This document shows, one piece after another, positions 8,521 through 16,967 of a stretch of DNA of 64,000 nucleotides (positions are counted from its first letter, which is position 1; each line of letters starts with the position of its first letter). The translations under genes and the position numbers were made by a program. The stretch spans positions 123,767-187,766 of the forward strand of contig JAJXZL010000032.1 of assembly GCA_021780075.1 (NCBI GenBank), read 5' to 3'. This DNA is from Acidobacteriota bacterium. Lineage in GTDB: Bacteria > Acidobacteriota > Terriglobia > Terriglobales > Acidobacteriaceae. A model generated the notes under the pieces. The model had not been told where the DNA came from. It did not search any database and saw only the letters and a list, made by a program, of their open reading frames with translations.

Positions 8521-9410
8521 ACCGTCTTGACTCCACCCGTGCCAAAGCCGACGCGCGTGCCCGGCTGCGCCGCGGCATGTTTCTGCTGCCGTCGCTGTTT
8601 ACCGCGGGCAATATCGGTGCCGGCTACTTTTCGATTACCCAGACCATTGCTGCGATCACCGGCAACGCGGAGGTCCATCTGGACTGGGCAGCCATCGCCA
8701 TCCTGGCTGCCATCCCCCTTGACGCTCTTGATGGCCGCATCGCCCGCATGACCAACACATGCAGCGATTTTGGCAAGGAACTGGATTCGCTGGCCGACGT
8801 GATTACGTTCGGCGTGGCGCCCAGCCTGCTGGCGTTCATCTGGGGTTTCCATTTCCTGCCTGACTCGATCAATGCCCATCTGCGGCTGCATCTGATGCAG
8901 GCGGGAGCTTTCTTCTGTTTTCTTTACCTCATTGGTGGAGCGTCGCGCCTGGCGCGGTTCAACATCAGCCACGACGCCCAGCCGCGCAATCCCGGGCGAC
9001 CGGATCGCAAGTATTTCGTTGGCATGCCGATTCCCGCGGCGGCGGGCCTGCTGGCGTCCACTGTCCATCTTTGCTATGGCATTCCCATGCAGGCGTGGTG
9101 GCTCGCGATTCCCTGGCTTATCCTCGTGGGGCTCACAGGATTTCTGATGGTCAGTACCTGGCGCTTCTGGTCGGGCAAGGAGATCAATCTTGCCGGCAGC
9201 CATCCCTTTCAACTGCTGCTCCTGATTGCGATTGTGTTGTATGCTGTCATCCGCTATTCGCAGGTGGTGCTGTTTGCAACTGCGCTGCTGTATATGTTCT
9301 CTGGTATCTGGGCTCGCGCGGCTTACTCGTGGTCGCGTCGGCGGCGTCGGCGGCCCGTGGACATGCCTGAAGCCCACGCACCTGAGCCGGATCCAATGAG
9401 ACACTCATAG
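8517..9410 (+). CDS. pssA: CDP-diacylglycerol--serine O-phosphatidyltransferase
   Basis: A 297-residue integral membrane enzyme of the CDP-alcohol phosphatidyltransferase family. It makes phosphatidylserine from CDP-diacylglycerol and L-serine. The full D-x2-D-G-x2-A-R-x8-G-x3-D-x3-D motif is readable from [10 protein letters not shown] to GKELDSLAD at about residues 62-87. Several membrane helices follow, including one ending [13 protein letters not shown]. The start is GTG at 8517, overlapping the psd stop. An arginine-rich C-terminal tail follows the last helix. Confidence 0.93.
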   Translation: MNRLDSTRAKADARARLRRGMFLLPSLFTAGNIGAGYFSITQTIAAITGNAEVHLDWAAIAILAAIPLDALDGRIARMTNTCSDFGKELDSLADVITFGVAPSLLAFIWGFHFLPDSINAHLRLHLMQAGAFFCFLYLIGGASRLARFNISHDAQPRNPGRPDRKYFVGMPIPAAAGLLASTVHLCYGIPMQAWWLAIPWLILVGLTGFLMVSTWRFWSGKEINLAGSHPFQLLLLIAIVLYAVIRYSQVVLFATALLYMFSGIWARAAYSWSRRRRRRPVDMPEAHAPEPDPMRHS

Positions 9411-9437
9411 TTTTTCTCAACAAAAAGAAGGATACCT

Positions 9438-10463
9438 GTGTACAAGATTGCCATTGCCGGTGCCTCCACCCTGCTGGGCAAGGAGCTGAAGGAAGCTCTT
9501 TCCGATTCGCCGCTTTCTGCGGCCGATTTTGTGCTACTGGACGAAGAGAGTGCGCTGGGCCAGCTGGATCAGGTAGGTGATGAAGTGACCTTCGTGCAGG
9601 CAATTGGCGCGGACACCTTTGATCACATGGACTTCACATTCTTCTGCGGCGCGGAGGCGCTGACCCGCAAGCACTGGCGTCAGGCTCTCCGGGCCGGTTC
9701 CACGGTGCTGGACCTCTCCGGCGGGTTGGACCAGGAGACAGGCGTGCTGGTGCGGGCCCCGTGGATTGGGTCGGACGCAGCGAGCGCCGACCTGTTTACG
9801 CCCGCGGTGGTTCCGGCTCATTCTGCCGCGCTGGCATTGGCGCTGGTGATGGAGCGGCTGCAGCAGGCCGCGCCGGTGCGGCTGGCGGCGGCCACGTTGC
9901 TTCTGCCCGCCAGCGAGTTTGGCCGCGGAGCCATGGACGAACTGCACCAACAGACCGTGAGTCTGCTCAGCTTCCAGGGGATGCCGAGGGCCATTTACGA
10001 CGCACAGGTGGCCTACAATGTCCTCTCCGGGTTGGGTGAAAGCGCCACCGCCAATCTGGGCGCGGTGGAAGCACGGATTCGGCGGCACCTTGCCGCGCTC
10101 ACCGGCAATCGCTGGCCCACGCTGTTGCTGCAGGCCATTCATGCGCCGGTCTTTCACGGCCACACATTTTCAATCGCTGTCGAGTTGGAGCGGCCTGTGG
10201 AAGTTTCTGCGCTGGAGGATGCTCTGAGCGGCGACCACCTGGACCTGGTGCTGGAAGATACGGATTCGCCTTCAAACCTGGCTGCTACGGGGCAGAACGA
10301 CGTGCTTGTCCGGCTGCGCCCGGAGCCGGGAGCGCGCAATCCAACGGAGACATCGCGCCTTTGGCTGTGGGTCGCATCCGACAATCTGCGCCTGTATGCG
10401 CAGAATGCCGTGGAGTGCGCCATGGACCTGCGCCGGCTGCGACCGCAAGGGCCGGTGCAGTAA
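9438..10463 (+). CDS. Aspartate-semialdehyde dehydrogenase-like protein lacking the catalytic cysteine
   Basis: A 341-residue protein with the Asd fold. The NAD(P)-binding start is IAIAGASTLLGKEL (residues 4-17), the dimerisation-region motif GRGAMDELHQQT is present, and a histidine is kept in HAPVFHGHTFSIAVELE. Where active Asd has the NCST nucleophile motif, this protein reads VVPAHSAALAL (about 124-134) with no cysteine, so dehydrogenase activity is unlikely. It resembles the USG-1-type inactive Asd paralogues. The start is GTG 9438, with AGAAGGA about 8 bases upstream. It follows pssA directly on the same strand; the role is unknown. Confidence 0.85.
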   Translation: MYKIAIAGASTLLGKELKEALSDSPLSAADFVLLDEESALGQLDQVGDEVTFVQAIGADTFDHMDFTFFCGAEALTRKHWRQALRAGSTVLDLSGGLDQETGVLVRAPWIGSDAASADLFTPAVVPAHSAALALALVMERLQQAAPVRLAAATLLLPASEFGRGAMDELHQQTVSLLSFQGMPRAIYDAQVAYNVLSGLGESATANLGAVEARIRRHLAALTGNRWPTLLLQAIHAPVFHGHTFSIAVELERPVEVSALEDALSGDHLDLVLEDTDSPSNLAATGQNDVLVRLRPEPGARNPTETSRLWLWVASDNLRLYAQNAVECAMDLRRLRPQGPVQ

Positions 10464-10488
10464 GTCCTGCTTTGTTTCTCCAGCGCCT

Positions 10489-11649
10489 TCAGCGGCCCCC
10501 GCAGCGCATCCACACCTGCTCGATATAGCTGTCGGTCATGCCCGCGATATAGTCGGCCACTGTGCGGGTCAGGCCCTCTGTGGGGATTTGCGCGCGATGG
10601 TCCTCCGGCAGCAGGCCGGGGTCGGCCAGAAGGGCCGCAAACAGCCCTTCAACGATTTTGGTCGCATGCCCGTGCGCCTCTTCCATCGCGGGAGAGTTGT
10701 AAAAGTTGACGTAGAGAAACTGCTTGGCGGCGGCGCGATCGGCTTCCATCGCGGGGCTCAGAACGGCCAGCCTTTCGGGCGCCAGGCGAATTTCATCAAG
10801 GGTGGTGGCGCCGAGCGCAGCCACACGGGTGCGCACCTGATTCATCAGGTCGGTCACCAGCGCGTTCAGCACCCGCCTGAGCGCTTCATTTACGGTCAGT
10901 TTGGGCGGGGCTGCCGGATAGAGCCGAAGCACTTCATCATGGAAGGGGCGGAACAGCGCCACGCCTTCGCGCACCTGTTCGAGTGAAAGGATGCCGGAGT
11001 CCAGCCCGTCGTCCAGGTCAGCGGTCAGATAAGCAATTTCGTCTGCCAGATCGATCAGCTGAGCCTCCAGCGGGGGCCGCAGGTCGAGAAAATATTCCGT
11101 CAACTCCGGGTACTCCGTCGCCGAGTAGTCGCGGGAGTGCTTGATGATGCCCTCGCGAACGGCAACGGTCAGGTTCAGGCCGCGAAAGGCGGCGTATCTC
11201 TCCTCAAACCAGGTGACGATGCGCAGTGCGTGCAGGTTGTGGTCGAAACCCAACCCGTGGGCTGCAAGCGCCTGGTCCAGCGCTCTTTCGCCGGCATGGC
11301 CAAAGGGTGGGTGGCCAATGTCGTGTGCCAGGGCCAGGGCTTCAGCCAACTCGGTGTTCAACCCCAGCGCGTGGGCCAGGGTGCGAGAAATCTGCGCTAC
11401 TTCAAGCGTATGCGTGAGACGGCTGCGGAAATGATCTCCCGGCGGGTCGCTGGCCAGGCGGGCAAAGACCTGTGTCTTGCCAGCCAGACGGCGAAAGGAG
11501 CGTGCATGCAGAATGCGGGCAGAATCCCTGGCAAACGGAGAGCGGTAGGCGTGGGGCGGCTCGGCATGTGTGCGCCGGGCAAGTTCGCCGCTCCCGTCCA
11601 CGGCGATTCCAGGGGGTAATTGGGCGGGCGGCTTTGATTTTTCGATCAT
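10489..11649 (-). CDS. dgt: Deoxyguanosinetriphosphate triphosphohydrolase-like protein
   Basis: A 386-residue HD-superfamily enzyme. The N-terminal signature SPFARDSARILHARSFRRLAGKTQV is shortened here to its key parts (RDSARI, FRRLAGKTQV), followed by HFRSRLTHTLEV and the metal site LALAHDIGHPPFGHAGE. Dgt enzymes hydrolyse dNTPs to nucleoside and triphosphate and keep dNTP pools low; the family type 2 has relaxed substrate choice. Length is typical. It is transcribed toward the Asd-like gene, with 25 bases between the two stops. Confidence 0.92.
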   Translation of the reverse strand: MIEKSKPPAQLPPGIAVDGSGELARRTHAEPPHAYRSPFARDSARILHARSFRRLAGKTQVFARLASDPPGDHFRSRLTHTLEVAQISRTLAHALGLNTELAEALALAHDIGHPPFGHAGERALDQALAAHGLGFDHNLHALRIVTWFEERYAAFRGLNLTVAVREGIIKHSRDYSATEYPELTEYFLDLRPPLEAQLIDLADEIAYLTADLDDGLDSGILSLEQVREGVALFRPFHDEVLRLYPAAPPKLTVNEALRRVLNALVTDLMNQVRTRVAALGATTLDEIRLAPERLAVLSPAMEADRAAAKQFLYVNFYNSPAMEEAHGHATKIVEGLFAALLADPGLLPEDHRAQIPTEGLTRTVADYIAGMTDSYIEQVWMRCGGR

Positions 11650-11813
11650 CTTCGGTGCGCACTCGCAGTTCAGTCTGGTTATACCGCAAAGCGGGCTGTT
11701 TAGGTGCTATGAGTCGCAATCGATTGGGTCACGCGATGCCGCAAAGTCGCTCCTCCGGCAGGAATTGGACAAGCCCGGTCATTCGGGAGTACCATCCTGC
11801 CGGACTTTTTGAA

Positions 11814-11849
11814 GGGGCGCAAGCCGGGAGCAAGCCTGAGGTGCGCCCC
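11814..11849 (+). promoter_or_regulatory. Inverted repeat in leader of sugar-binding lipoprotein gene
   Basis: Perfect 8-bp arms (GGGGCGCA at 11814-11821 and TGCGCCCC at 11842-11849) enclose 20 bases, ending about 30 bases before the start codon. It could form a 5'-leader hairpin or act as a repressor site. No T-run follows, so it is not a simple terminator. Confidence 0.35.
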
Positions 11850-11881
11850 AAGGTTCTCACGTCTGGACCGGGGAGGAAAGC

Positions 11882-12883
11882 ATGACAAAACTAAGGCAAA
11901 CCGCTCTGGCCATGCTCGCGCTGGCCATGCTCACGCTGGTGGTTGTGTTCACTGCAGGCTGCAACCGGCACTCAATCAAAGAGGTCTACTATCTGGTCTC
12001 GGCGAACAGGTCGCTTCCTTACTGGCAGACGGCCGAGAGCGGGTTCAACAAGGCCGCCGCGCAGTACAAGGTCACGGCAAAGGTTGTTGGGCCCGCCAAT
12101 TACGATCCGCAGGCCGAACTGGTGGAATTGCAGAAGGCCGTAGCCGCCAAGCCGGCAGGCATACTGATTTCCGTGACCGATGTGGGCTTGCTGCAACCGG
12201 AGATTGATGCGGCGGTGGAGGCCGGGATTCCGGTCATCACCATGGACTCTGACGCGGCCGGTAGTCGCAGGCTCTATTTCATTGGGACGAACAACCTTGA
12301 GGCCGGACGTCTGGGCGGGCGGCGCCTGATTGAGAAACTGGGCGGCAAAGGCAACGTCGTCTTCTTCACGCTTGCGGGCCAACCCAATACCGACGAGCGG
12401 ATCAAGGGCTTCAAAGACGTCCTGAGCGCCCGGCCCGACATCAAGATCGTGGACGTAGTAGACACCAAGAGCGACGTTCGGACAGCGTTTGACAAGGCCC
12501 AGGAATTTCTCGCTCTGACCGGCCCCAAGAAGATAGACGCGTTTGTTTGCTTGGAGTCGGCGGGTGGCAAGCCCGTCTCTGACGCGCTCAAGCGGGCCAA
12601 CGCTACCGACCGCATCCTGATTGCCTGGGATGCGGACCAGGACACGCTGGATGGAATCAAGGGGGGAACCATTGATTCGACGATTGCGCAGAAGCCCTAC
12701 ACGATGGGCTACTTCGGCTTAAAGTCCCTGGACGAGACATTTCACGCACCGCCTAGCCAGCTGGGCAAGGATTTCAGCGCCGACTTCTTCTCGCCCTATC
12801 CGGTGTTTGTGGATACCGGGACCACGCTGGTGGACAAAGACAACGTGGACCTCTATACCGCGGCCGCGGCGGGCAGCAAGTAA
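11882..12883 (+). CDS. Sugar-type periplasmic substrate-binding lipoprotein (RbsB-like)
   Basis: A 333-residue protein of the periplasmic-binding-protein family used by ribose/galactose-type ABC importers. The lipobox FTAGC places the lipidated cysteine at residue 27. Two-lobe features are present: PYWQTAESGFNKAA early, GILISVTDVGLLQP, VITMDSDA, and FVDTGTTLVDKDNV at the end. A strong GGGGAGGAAAGC precedes the ATG. No permease or ATPase gene lies beside it, so it is an orphan binding protein in this window; the ligand cannot be read from sequence. Confidence 0.9.
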   Translation: MTKLRQTALAMLALAMLTLVVVFTAGCNRHSIKEVYYLVSANRSLPYWQTAESGFNKAAAQYKVTAKVVGPANYDPQAELVELQKAVAAKPAGILISVTDVGLLQPEIDAAVEAGIPVITMDSDAAGSRRLYFIGTNNLEAGRLGGRRLIEKLGGKGNVVFFTLAGQPNTDERIKGFKDVLSARPDIKIVDVVDTKSDVRTAFDKAQEFLALTGPKKIDAFVCLESAGGKPVSDALKRANATDRILIAWDADQDTLDGIKGGTIDSTIAQKPYTMGYFGLKSLDETFHAPPSQLGKDFSADFFSPYPVFVDTGTTLVDKDNVDLYTAAAAGSK

Positions 12884-13161
12884 CGGCTTTTTTGCCGGTA
12901 CGGCGGGCCCCGGGTTCGCCGTACCAATGTCTCATATGGTTGCCGGCTCGGAACTGCCCCGGCAAGGCGGTCTCAATCGGGGACTGGGCTGAGTAATCCG
13001 TCCCCCTACACCTCGAAATTGGATGCCCAGGGCCTGTCCACATTACGCGGGCGGCCTCGTCCCGCATTCCGGTCTGGCCGGATTTTCACACATAACTCGA
13101 TCCCCTGGGGTGGCTTGAGCAGGCCCTGAACAGAGTTACCTTATGAAAAGCCGTTCCGAAA

Positions 13162-13266
13162 TAATCATTCCTGATTGAATAACATAGAGGCATATGGATA
13201 AGTTAAATGACGCCGGCGTCATTTATGTGTAATACGCCTTTAATCATTAGGTTATTTAACATAGAG
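13162..13266. repeat. Imperfect direct repeats flanking a palindrome
   Basis: Two imperfect copies share TAATCATT near the start and TAACATAGAG at the end: copy A at 13162-13189 and copy B at 13241-13266. They flank the 22-bp palindrome at 13204-13225 almost symmetrically, and lie just upstream of a TTGACA hexamer. Confidence 0.6.
13204..13225. promoter_or_regulatory. 22-bp perfect palindrome (operator-like)
   Basis: A perfect 22-base palindrome with the centre GCCGGC and arms reading TAAATGAC outward. There is no loop and no T-run, so it looks like a binding site for a dimeric regulator and not a terminator. It stands about 46 bases before a TTGACA hexamer in front of the gene at 13424. The cognate regulator is unknown. 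Confidence 0.6.
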
Positions 13267-13423
13267 ACGCTTGACATGCAATCAGGACCGGAGCACACTG
13301 ACTAAGTAGTGGTAAGTGTGATTGAAGTTTGAATCTGTATCCGGATCCTCTAACTTCTGTTAGAAGGCATCCTTGAGTGAGAGCACTGGGCCAAATCCAT
13401 GAGGTGCTCTACGGGAGAAAAAG

Positions 13424-13765
13424 ATGTTGGTTCGAACGCAATGCAGGGGACGTGAAGTGACCGGCCTGCAGGTCGGTGCGAAGAATGTACGGCGCTACTT
13501 TCCGAAGCACATCGATGCTATCGAACTGCAACTGGACCACTTGAATATCCAATGCGACCTGACCCCTGAGTTCTGGCAAGGGCAGGCGGAAATCAACGAT
13601 CCCAGGCTATGCGAGTGGCTGGATTTCAAGGTTTCCCACATGATGCCGGTTCGGACGCCGATTCCTCTGGCGATGGTTCCGTCGGGCAAGAATTCTTTTC
13701 GCTTGCGGCCTGCCTCCGAGCACGGGCGTTCCAAGCTTCGTCCATCGGAGATTTCCGCAGCCTGA
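13424..13765 (+). CDS. Hypothetical protein
   Basis: A 113-residue protein with no domain I can name. It has an internal segment (VRRYFPKHIDAIELQLDHL, then CDLTPEFWQ) that looks like a folded core, and a basic PIPLAMVPSGKNSFRLRP stretch near residues 80-97 that resembles conserved acidobacterial hypothetical proteins I have seen. GGGAG stands about 6 bases before the ATG. It lies downstream of the AT-rich palindrome region and upstream of the nuclease-like fragment. No membrane segment or signal peptide is seen. Confidence 0.6.
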   Translation: MLVRTQCRGREVTGLQVGAKNVRRYFPKHIDAIELQLDHLNIQCDLTPEFWQGQAEINDPRLCEWLDFKVSHMMPVRTPIPLAMVPSGKNSFRLRPASEHGRSKLRPSEISAA

Positions 13766-14006
13766 AACGAGCAACTGAGCGCGCGGTTCCACAGTGGCGT
13801 GCATTTCCCATTGACTCATCAGCCGGTTCCTTGACGCACACCTTCAGACCTGGAAAGGCGTCGAAAAGCTCAACAGGAAGGCCACCCAAGGCAACGACGT
13901 AGCAGATACTCCCCATTTGACGCGCGGGGTTCGACGGGTGGTTGGACAAGACGGCTTACCTTTCAGCACATGCGGCCGTCGAAACCGGTGATGAAAGTGA
14001 GATGCC

Positions 14007-14474
14007 ATGAAGAAGTCCCTGGAGATTCAAGCCGTCGAGGCAATCAAGGAATTGCTTCAGCAGGTGTCCGCCATCAAACTCCGCGACATCAAGCTAATGG
14101 TGCCGGATTCCGCTGGCGAAAGCGACATCCTGGTGCGTATCGACGTCTACGGACATGACCACATGCTGGTCTGCAAGGTAAAGGCCAGCGGAGATTTGCG
14201 CCCCGTAAGGACCGCTCTGCGCAAGCTGGGCGAGTCTGCCGGTCATATCGCGGGAGATATTCCACCGCTCCTGTTTGCTCCCCATCTGTCAGCAGAAGCC
14301 CAGGCGCTGTGCAGGGAGAGGAATGCAGGATTTCTTGACCTGCAAGGCAATGCGCGCATCGTCATGGACGAGGTGTTTTTTGCCAAGCGCTCTGTGCCGC
14401 AGCGCAAGCCTCCACTGTCCGAGACATCACCCTTAGCGGGCAGCGGATCGAAGCCTTTTGCGGAAGTTGCCTGA
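14007..14474 (+). CDS. Nuclease-like N-terminal domain protein, probably C-terminally truncated
   Basis: A 155-residue protein. Residues 1-60 have a D...xVxK pattern (ESDILVRIDV, then MLVCKVKASG) recalling the PD-(D/E)xK fold, but the position usually held by Glu is Lys. A second conserved block, LSAEAQALCRERNAGFLDLQGNA, follows at about 91-113. From memory, related acidobacterial proteins continue with a winged-helix region; here the reading ends soon after KPFAEVA. I infer a truncated, possibly inactive member. It is followed by a strong bidirectional terminator. Function unknown. Confidence 0.6.
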   Translation: MKKSLEIQAVEAIKELLQQVSAIKLRDIKLMVPDSAGESDILVRIDVYGHDHMLVCKVKASGDLRPVRTALRKLGESAGHIAGDIPPLLFAPHLSAEAQALCRERNAGFLDLQGNARIVMDEVFFAKRSVPQRKPPLSETSPLAGSGSKPFAEVA

Positions 14475-14518
14475 GGCGAACTCGTACGATTTCAGCCCTC
14501 CCCCGGGCGATAAAAGAG

Positions 14519-14555
14519 CAACGGCGGCCACTCCATCAGGAGCAGGCCGCCGTTG
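14519..14555. terminator. Bidirectional hairpin terminator
   Basis: Perfect 11-bp arms (14519-14529 with 14545-14555, CAACGGCGGCC) enclose 15 bases. TTGTTT follows on the plus strand and GCTCTTTT on the minus strand. It separates the convergent genes ending at 14474 and 14592. Confidence 0.8.
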
Positions 14556-14591
14556 TTGTTTCACCTGAAATTGTGCAGATTGCTGTACGGC

Positions 14592-16751
14592 TTATTCCGG
14601 CTTTGCAGGGCCGGCAATGCTGTCTTCTTTGGCCAGTTTCACGCGAGCGTTTTCCAGCTTGTGCTGCACCTTGGCTACCTCAGACGGCTCCACGTCCGCC
14701 GGAGCGGACTTGGAGAACTCTGCAATGGACAGCTCCCACTGCGCGGCGGCCAGGCGGATGCGTCCGGTTTTTTCGTACAGATCGCCCAGGTGGTCGTGGA
14801 CTGTGGGGTCGGTCTGGTCGCGTTCGACGGCCTCGCGCAGATTCTCTTCGGCAAGCTCGTACTCTCCGAGCTTGAAGTAGGCCCATCCGAGCGAATCAAG
14901 GTAGGCGCCGTTCATCGGATCCAGTTCGACGGCCTTGCGAATCATCTTGAGCGCCTCAGGCAGCTTGGTGCCTTTGTCTGCCAGCATGAAGCCCAGGTAA
15001 TTCAGCACCATCGCATTGGTGGGGTTCATATCCAGTGCCTGGCGGAAGAACTGTTCGGCCGGTTCGTAGTGCTTTTGGCGCTCAGCCAGCGCACCGCGGA
15101 GAAAGAGCAGATAGACGCGGTCTGCCATGTTGTTCGTGGTCAAGGCTTCCGCCTTGTTCAGGTCTTCTTCCGCGTCTTTCCAGCGGCGCAGACGGGTGTC
15201 CATCTGGGCCAGCGTCAACCAGACTATACGGTCCTTTTCGGTGTTGTTAAGGAGGCCCTTTGCCAGAGCCAGACCCTCGTCGGCTTTTCCCTGGTCGGCT
15301 AGTTCACCGGCCAGCATCAGCTTCAGATCTCTGTTTTCGGGGTCGGCTGCGACTGCTTTGCGAGAGACTTCAACGGCTTTGTCGAACATTTTGGCGTCGC
15401 GATAGGTGTCCACCTCACCCTGGTAACCGCGCAGGGCCTGATCGCCGCCCAGGTCAATCATCTTCTGGTAGGTGGCAATCGCCTGATCCGTCTTGTTCTG
15501 TTCGTGGTAGACCGCGCCAAGCCGCTCCAGGAAGACACCGCGGTTGTTCTTTTCCTCTGCGGTATATGCTCCGTTGGCGTGCGAGGTCAGGTCCACCATA
15601 TGCTCGAATTCCTGGGCAGCCTCGTCGTAGCGGCCCAGCACGTCGAGCAGCAGGCCCTCATTGTAGCCAGCTTCGAGAGAGTTGGGATCCTTCTTGACGG
15701 CCTTGCGGATGGTGGCCAGCGCATCCTCATACTTGCCCTGGCGGCGCAGAATTTCGCTGATGCGAATGAGCGCATTGACATCGTCTGGATTAGCCTGGGC
15801 CAGGTTGCGGTACGCCTTGAGTGCTTCGTCATACTGTCCATCGCTGAACAGGGCCTGGGCCAGCGTGTTCATGGTATGCAGGTCGCCCGGCTCAATGTCG
15901 GCTGCGCGCCTGTAGGCGGCGATGGCGTCCTTGGGCCGCTTCAACTGGTCGTAGGCCGCCCCAAGGGCGAACTCCATCTTGCTGGTGCGATCCGATACCG
16001 GAACTGCTTCGATGACCTTGACCGCATGTTCAATGTCGCCGCTTTCGGCATAAAGGCGGGCCAGATTCAGCACGACCTCTTCCGAATCAGGCTCAATATT
16101 CTGCGCAGTTTTGAACTGCTCTTCGGCCTTCTTGGGTTCGTGCTTGACGGTGTAAAGTTGCCCGAGCACCATGCGGTCTTCAACGTCCGCAGGTTCCAGG
16201 GCGACGATCTTCTCAAATTCCGCGATGGCCAGATCAAGCACATTGCCGCTGGGTGAGGCGGAGGAAACGGCGTTTTGCGCTTCGCCAAGCTGCCGCAAAT
16301 AGATGCGCCCAAGCATCTTGTGTGCGTCGATGTTGTCGGGAGCGGTCTTGAGCAGCCCGCGGGCCGTGGCTTCAGCCTCGCGCACCCGGCCGGTGCGGAA
16401 GTAGAGATCGGCGAGATCGTTGTTCAACTCCGCAGAGCCGGGATCGGCATTGAGCGCGGCCTTCAGCTCTTCGATGGCGTGCCCCACGTATTCGGGCCGG
16501 CCTGTATTGACGGCTTGCTCTTCATAAATGTCAGCCATGGCCGCATGAAAATAAGACTTTGCGCGATCAATCTGTTGCGGCGCGGCCTCTGGTGTGCTGC
16601 CTGTGGCGCGTTTGGCCGGGGAAGTCTGAGCATTGCCGCTTGAAGTTGCCGGTGCTGGAGCGCTTTGTGCTTGCAAAGCCGGCGCCACACAAAGAGCTGC
16701 GGCGGCAAATGAGAGCCAGAGTAGCGGCGAAAAGTTTTGTGTTTTCTTCAT
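14592..16751 (-). CDS. Exported TPR-repeat protein
   Basis: A protein of about 719 residues. A signal peptide occupies residues 1-28 (hydrophobic LLWLSFAAAALCVAPALQA), followed by an Ala/Ser/Thr-rich stretch and then more than ten tetratricopeptide repeats covering nearly all the rest, with typical A-x-x-x-x-x-x-P-x-x turns such as ALNADPGSAEL, ALDMNPTNAM and AVELDPMNGA. Such proteins are periplasmic scaffolds for complexes. The start is ATG 16751; ATG 16766 in frame is an alternative (adds MESPR). It ends at the shared terminator. No dedicated partner is seen. Confidence 0.88.
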   Translation of the reverse strand: MKKTQNFSPLLWLSFAAAALCVAPALQAQSAPAPATSSGNAQTSPAKRATGSTPEAAPQQIDRAKSYFHAAMADIYEEQAVNTGRPEYVGHAIEELKAALNADPGSAELNNDLADLYFRTGRVREAEATARGLLKTAPDNIDAHKMLGRIYLRQLGEAQNAVSSASPSGNVLDLAIAEFEKIVALEPADVEDRMVLGQLYTVKHEPKKAEEQFKTAQNIEPDSEEVVLNLARLYAESGDIEHAVKVIEAVPVSDRTSKMEFALGAAYDQLKRPKDAIAAYRRAADIEPGDLHTMNTLAQALFSDGQYDEALKAYRNLAQANPDDVNALIRISEILRRQGKYEDALATIRKAVKKDPNSLEAGYNEGLLLDVLGRYDEAAQEFEHMVDLTSHANGAYTAEEKNNRGVFLERLGAVYHEQNKTDQAIATYQKMIDLGGDQALRGYQGEVDTYRDAKMFDKAVEVSRKAVAADPENRDLKLMLAGELADQGKADEGLALAKGLLNNTEKDRIVWLTLAQMDTRLRRWKDAEEDLNKAEALTTNNMADRVYLLFLRGALAERQKHYEPAEQFFRQALDMNPTNAMVLNYLGFMLADKGTKLPEALKMIRKAVELDPMNGAYLDSLGWAYFKLGEYELAEENLREAVERDQTDPTVHDHLGDLYEKTGRIRLAAAQWELSIAEFSKSAPADVEPSEVAKVQHKLENARVKLAKEDSIAGPAKPE

Positions 16752-16967
16752 CCTTGGGGATTCCATGCCTTTCGAGCCGGGCAATGCGTGGTCAATCGAA
16801 AACCCGGAATACGAACAAGGCCATACAGGCAGATGGCCGGGCCGACCCACCTACTTTAAAGACGATTTTACCTGCGATTTGTCGCGGTGGCGCGGCAGAT
16901 TGCTGCATTTTAAGGTAACCAGCGAGGAGACAACGCGTTGAAAACGGCGTGGGCTATGCCGGATACG

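Larger units (their letters stand above)
12884..13423. other. 540-bp intergenic region with AT-rich core
   Basis: No plausible gene is seen. At the left end a 9-bp-arm inverted repeat (12897-12905 with 12917-12925) follows the lipoprotein gene but has no T-run. From about 13140 to 13270 the base composition becomes clearly AT-richer than the surroundings and holds the palindrome and direct repeats listed separately. A TTGACA (13271-13276) with CACACT 17 bases later (13294-13299) could be a promoter for the next gene. A short hairpin sits at 13349-13364 (TCTAAC/GTTAGA). Confidence 0.7.

Noticed and set aside
12897..12925. Inverted repeat after the sugar-binding lipoprotein gene as a terminator
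   Set aside because: Arms are good (9 bp) but no T-run follows, so it is only mentioned within the intergenic entry.
13271..13299. TTGACA-N17-CACACT as a firm promoter for 13424
   Set aside because: The -10 is poor and the leader would be over 110 bases; kept only as a possibility.
13626..13949. 107-codon minus-strand frame
   Set aside because: Overlaps the 13424 gene, has no ribosome site and no recognisable pattern; a short plus-strand stretch near 13925-14000 also reads protein-like but lacks a start.
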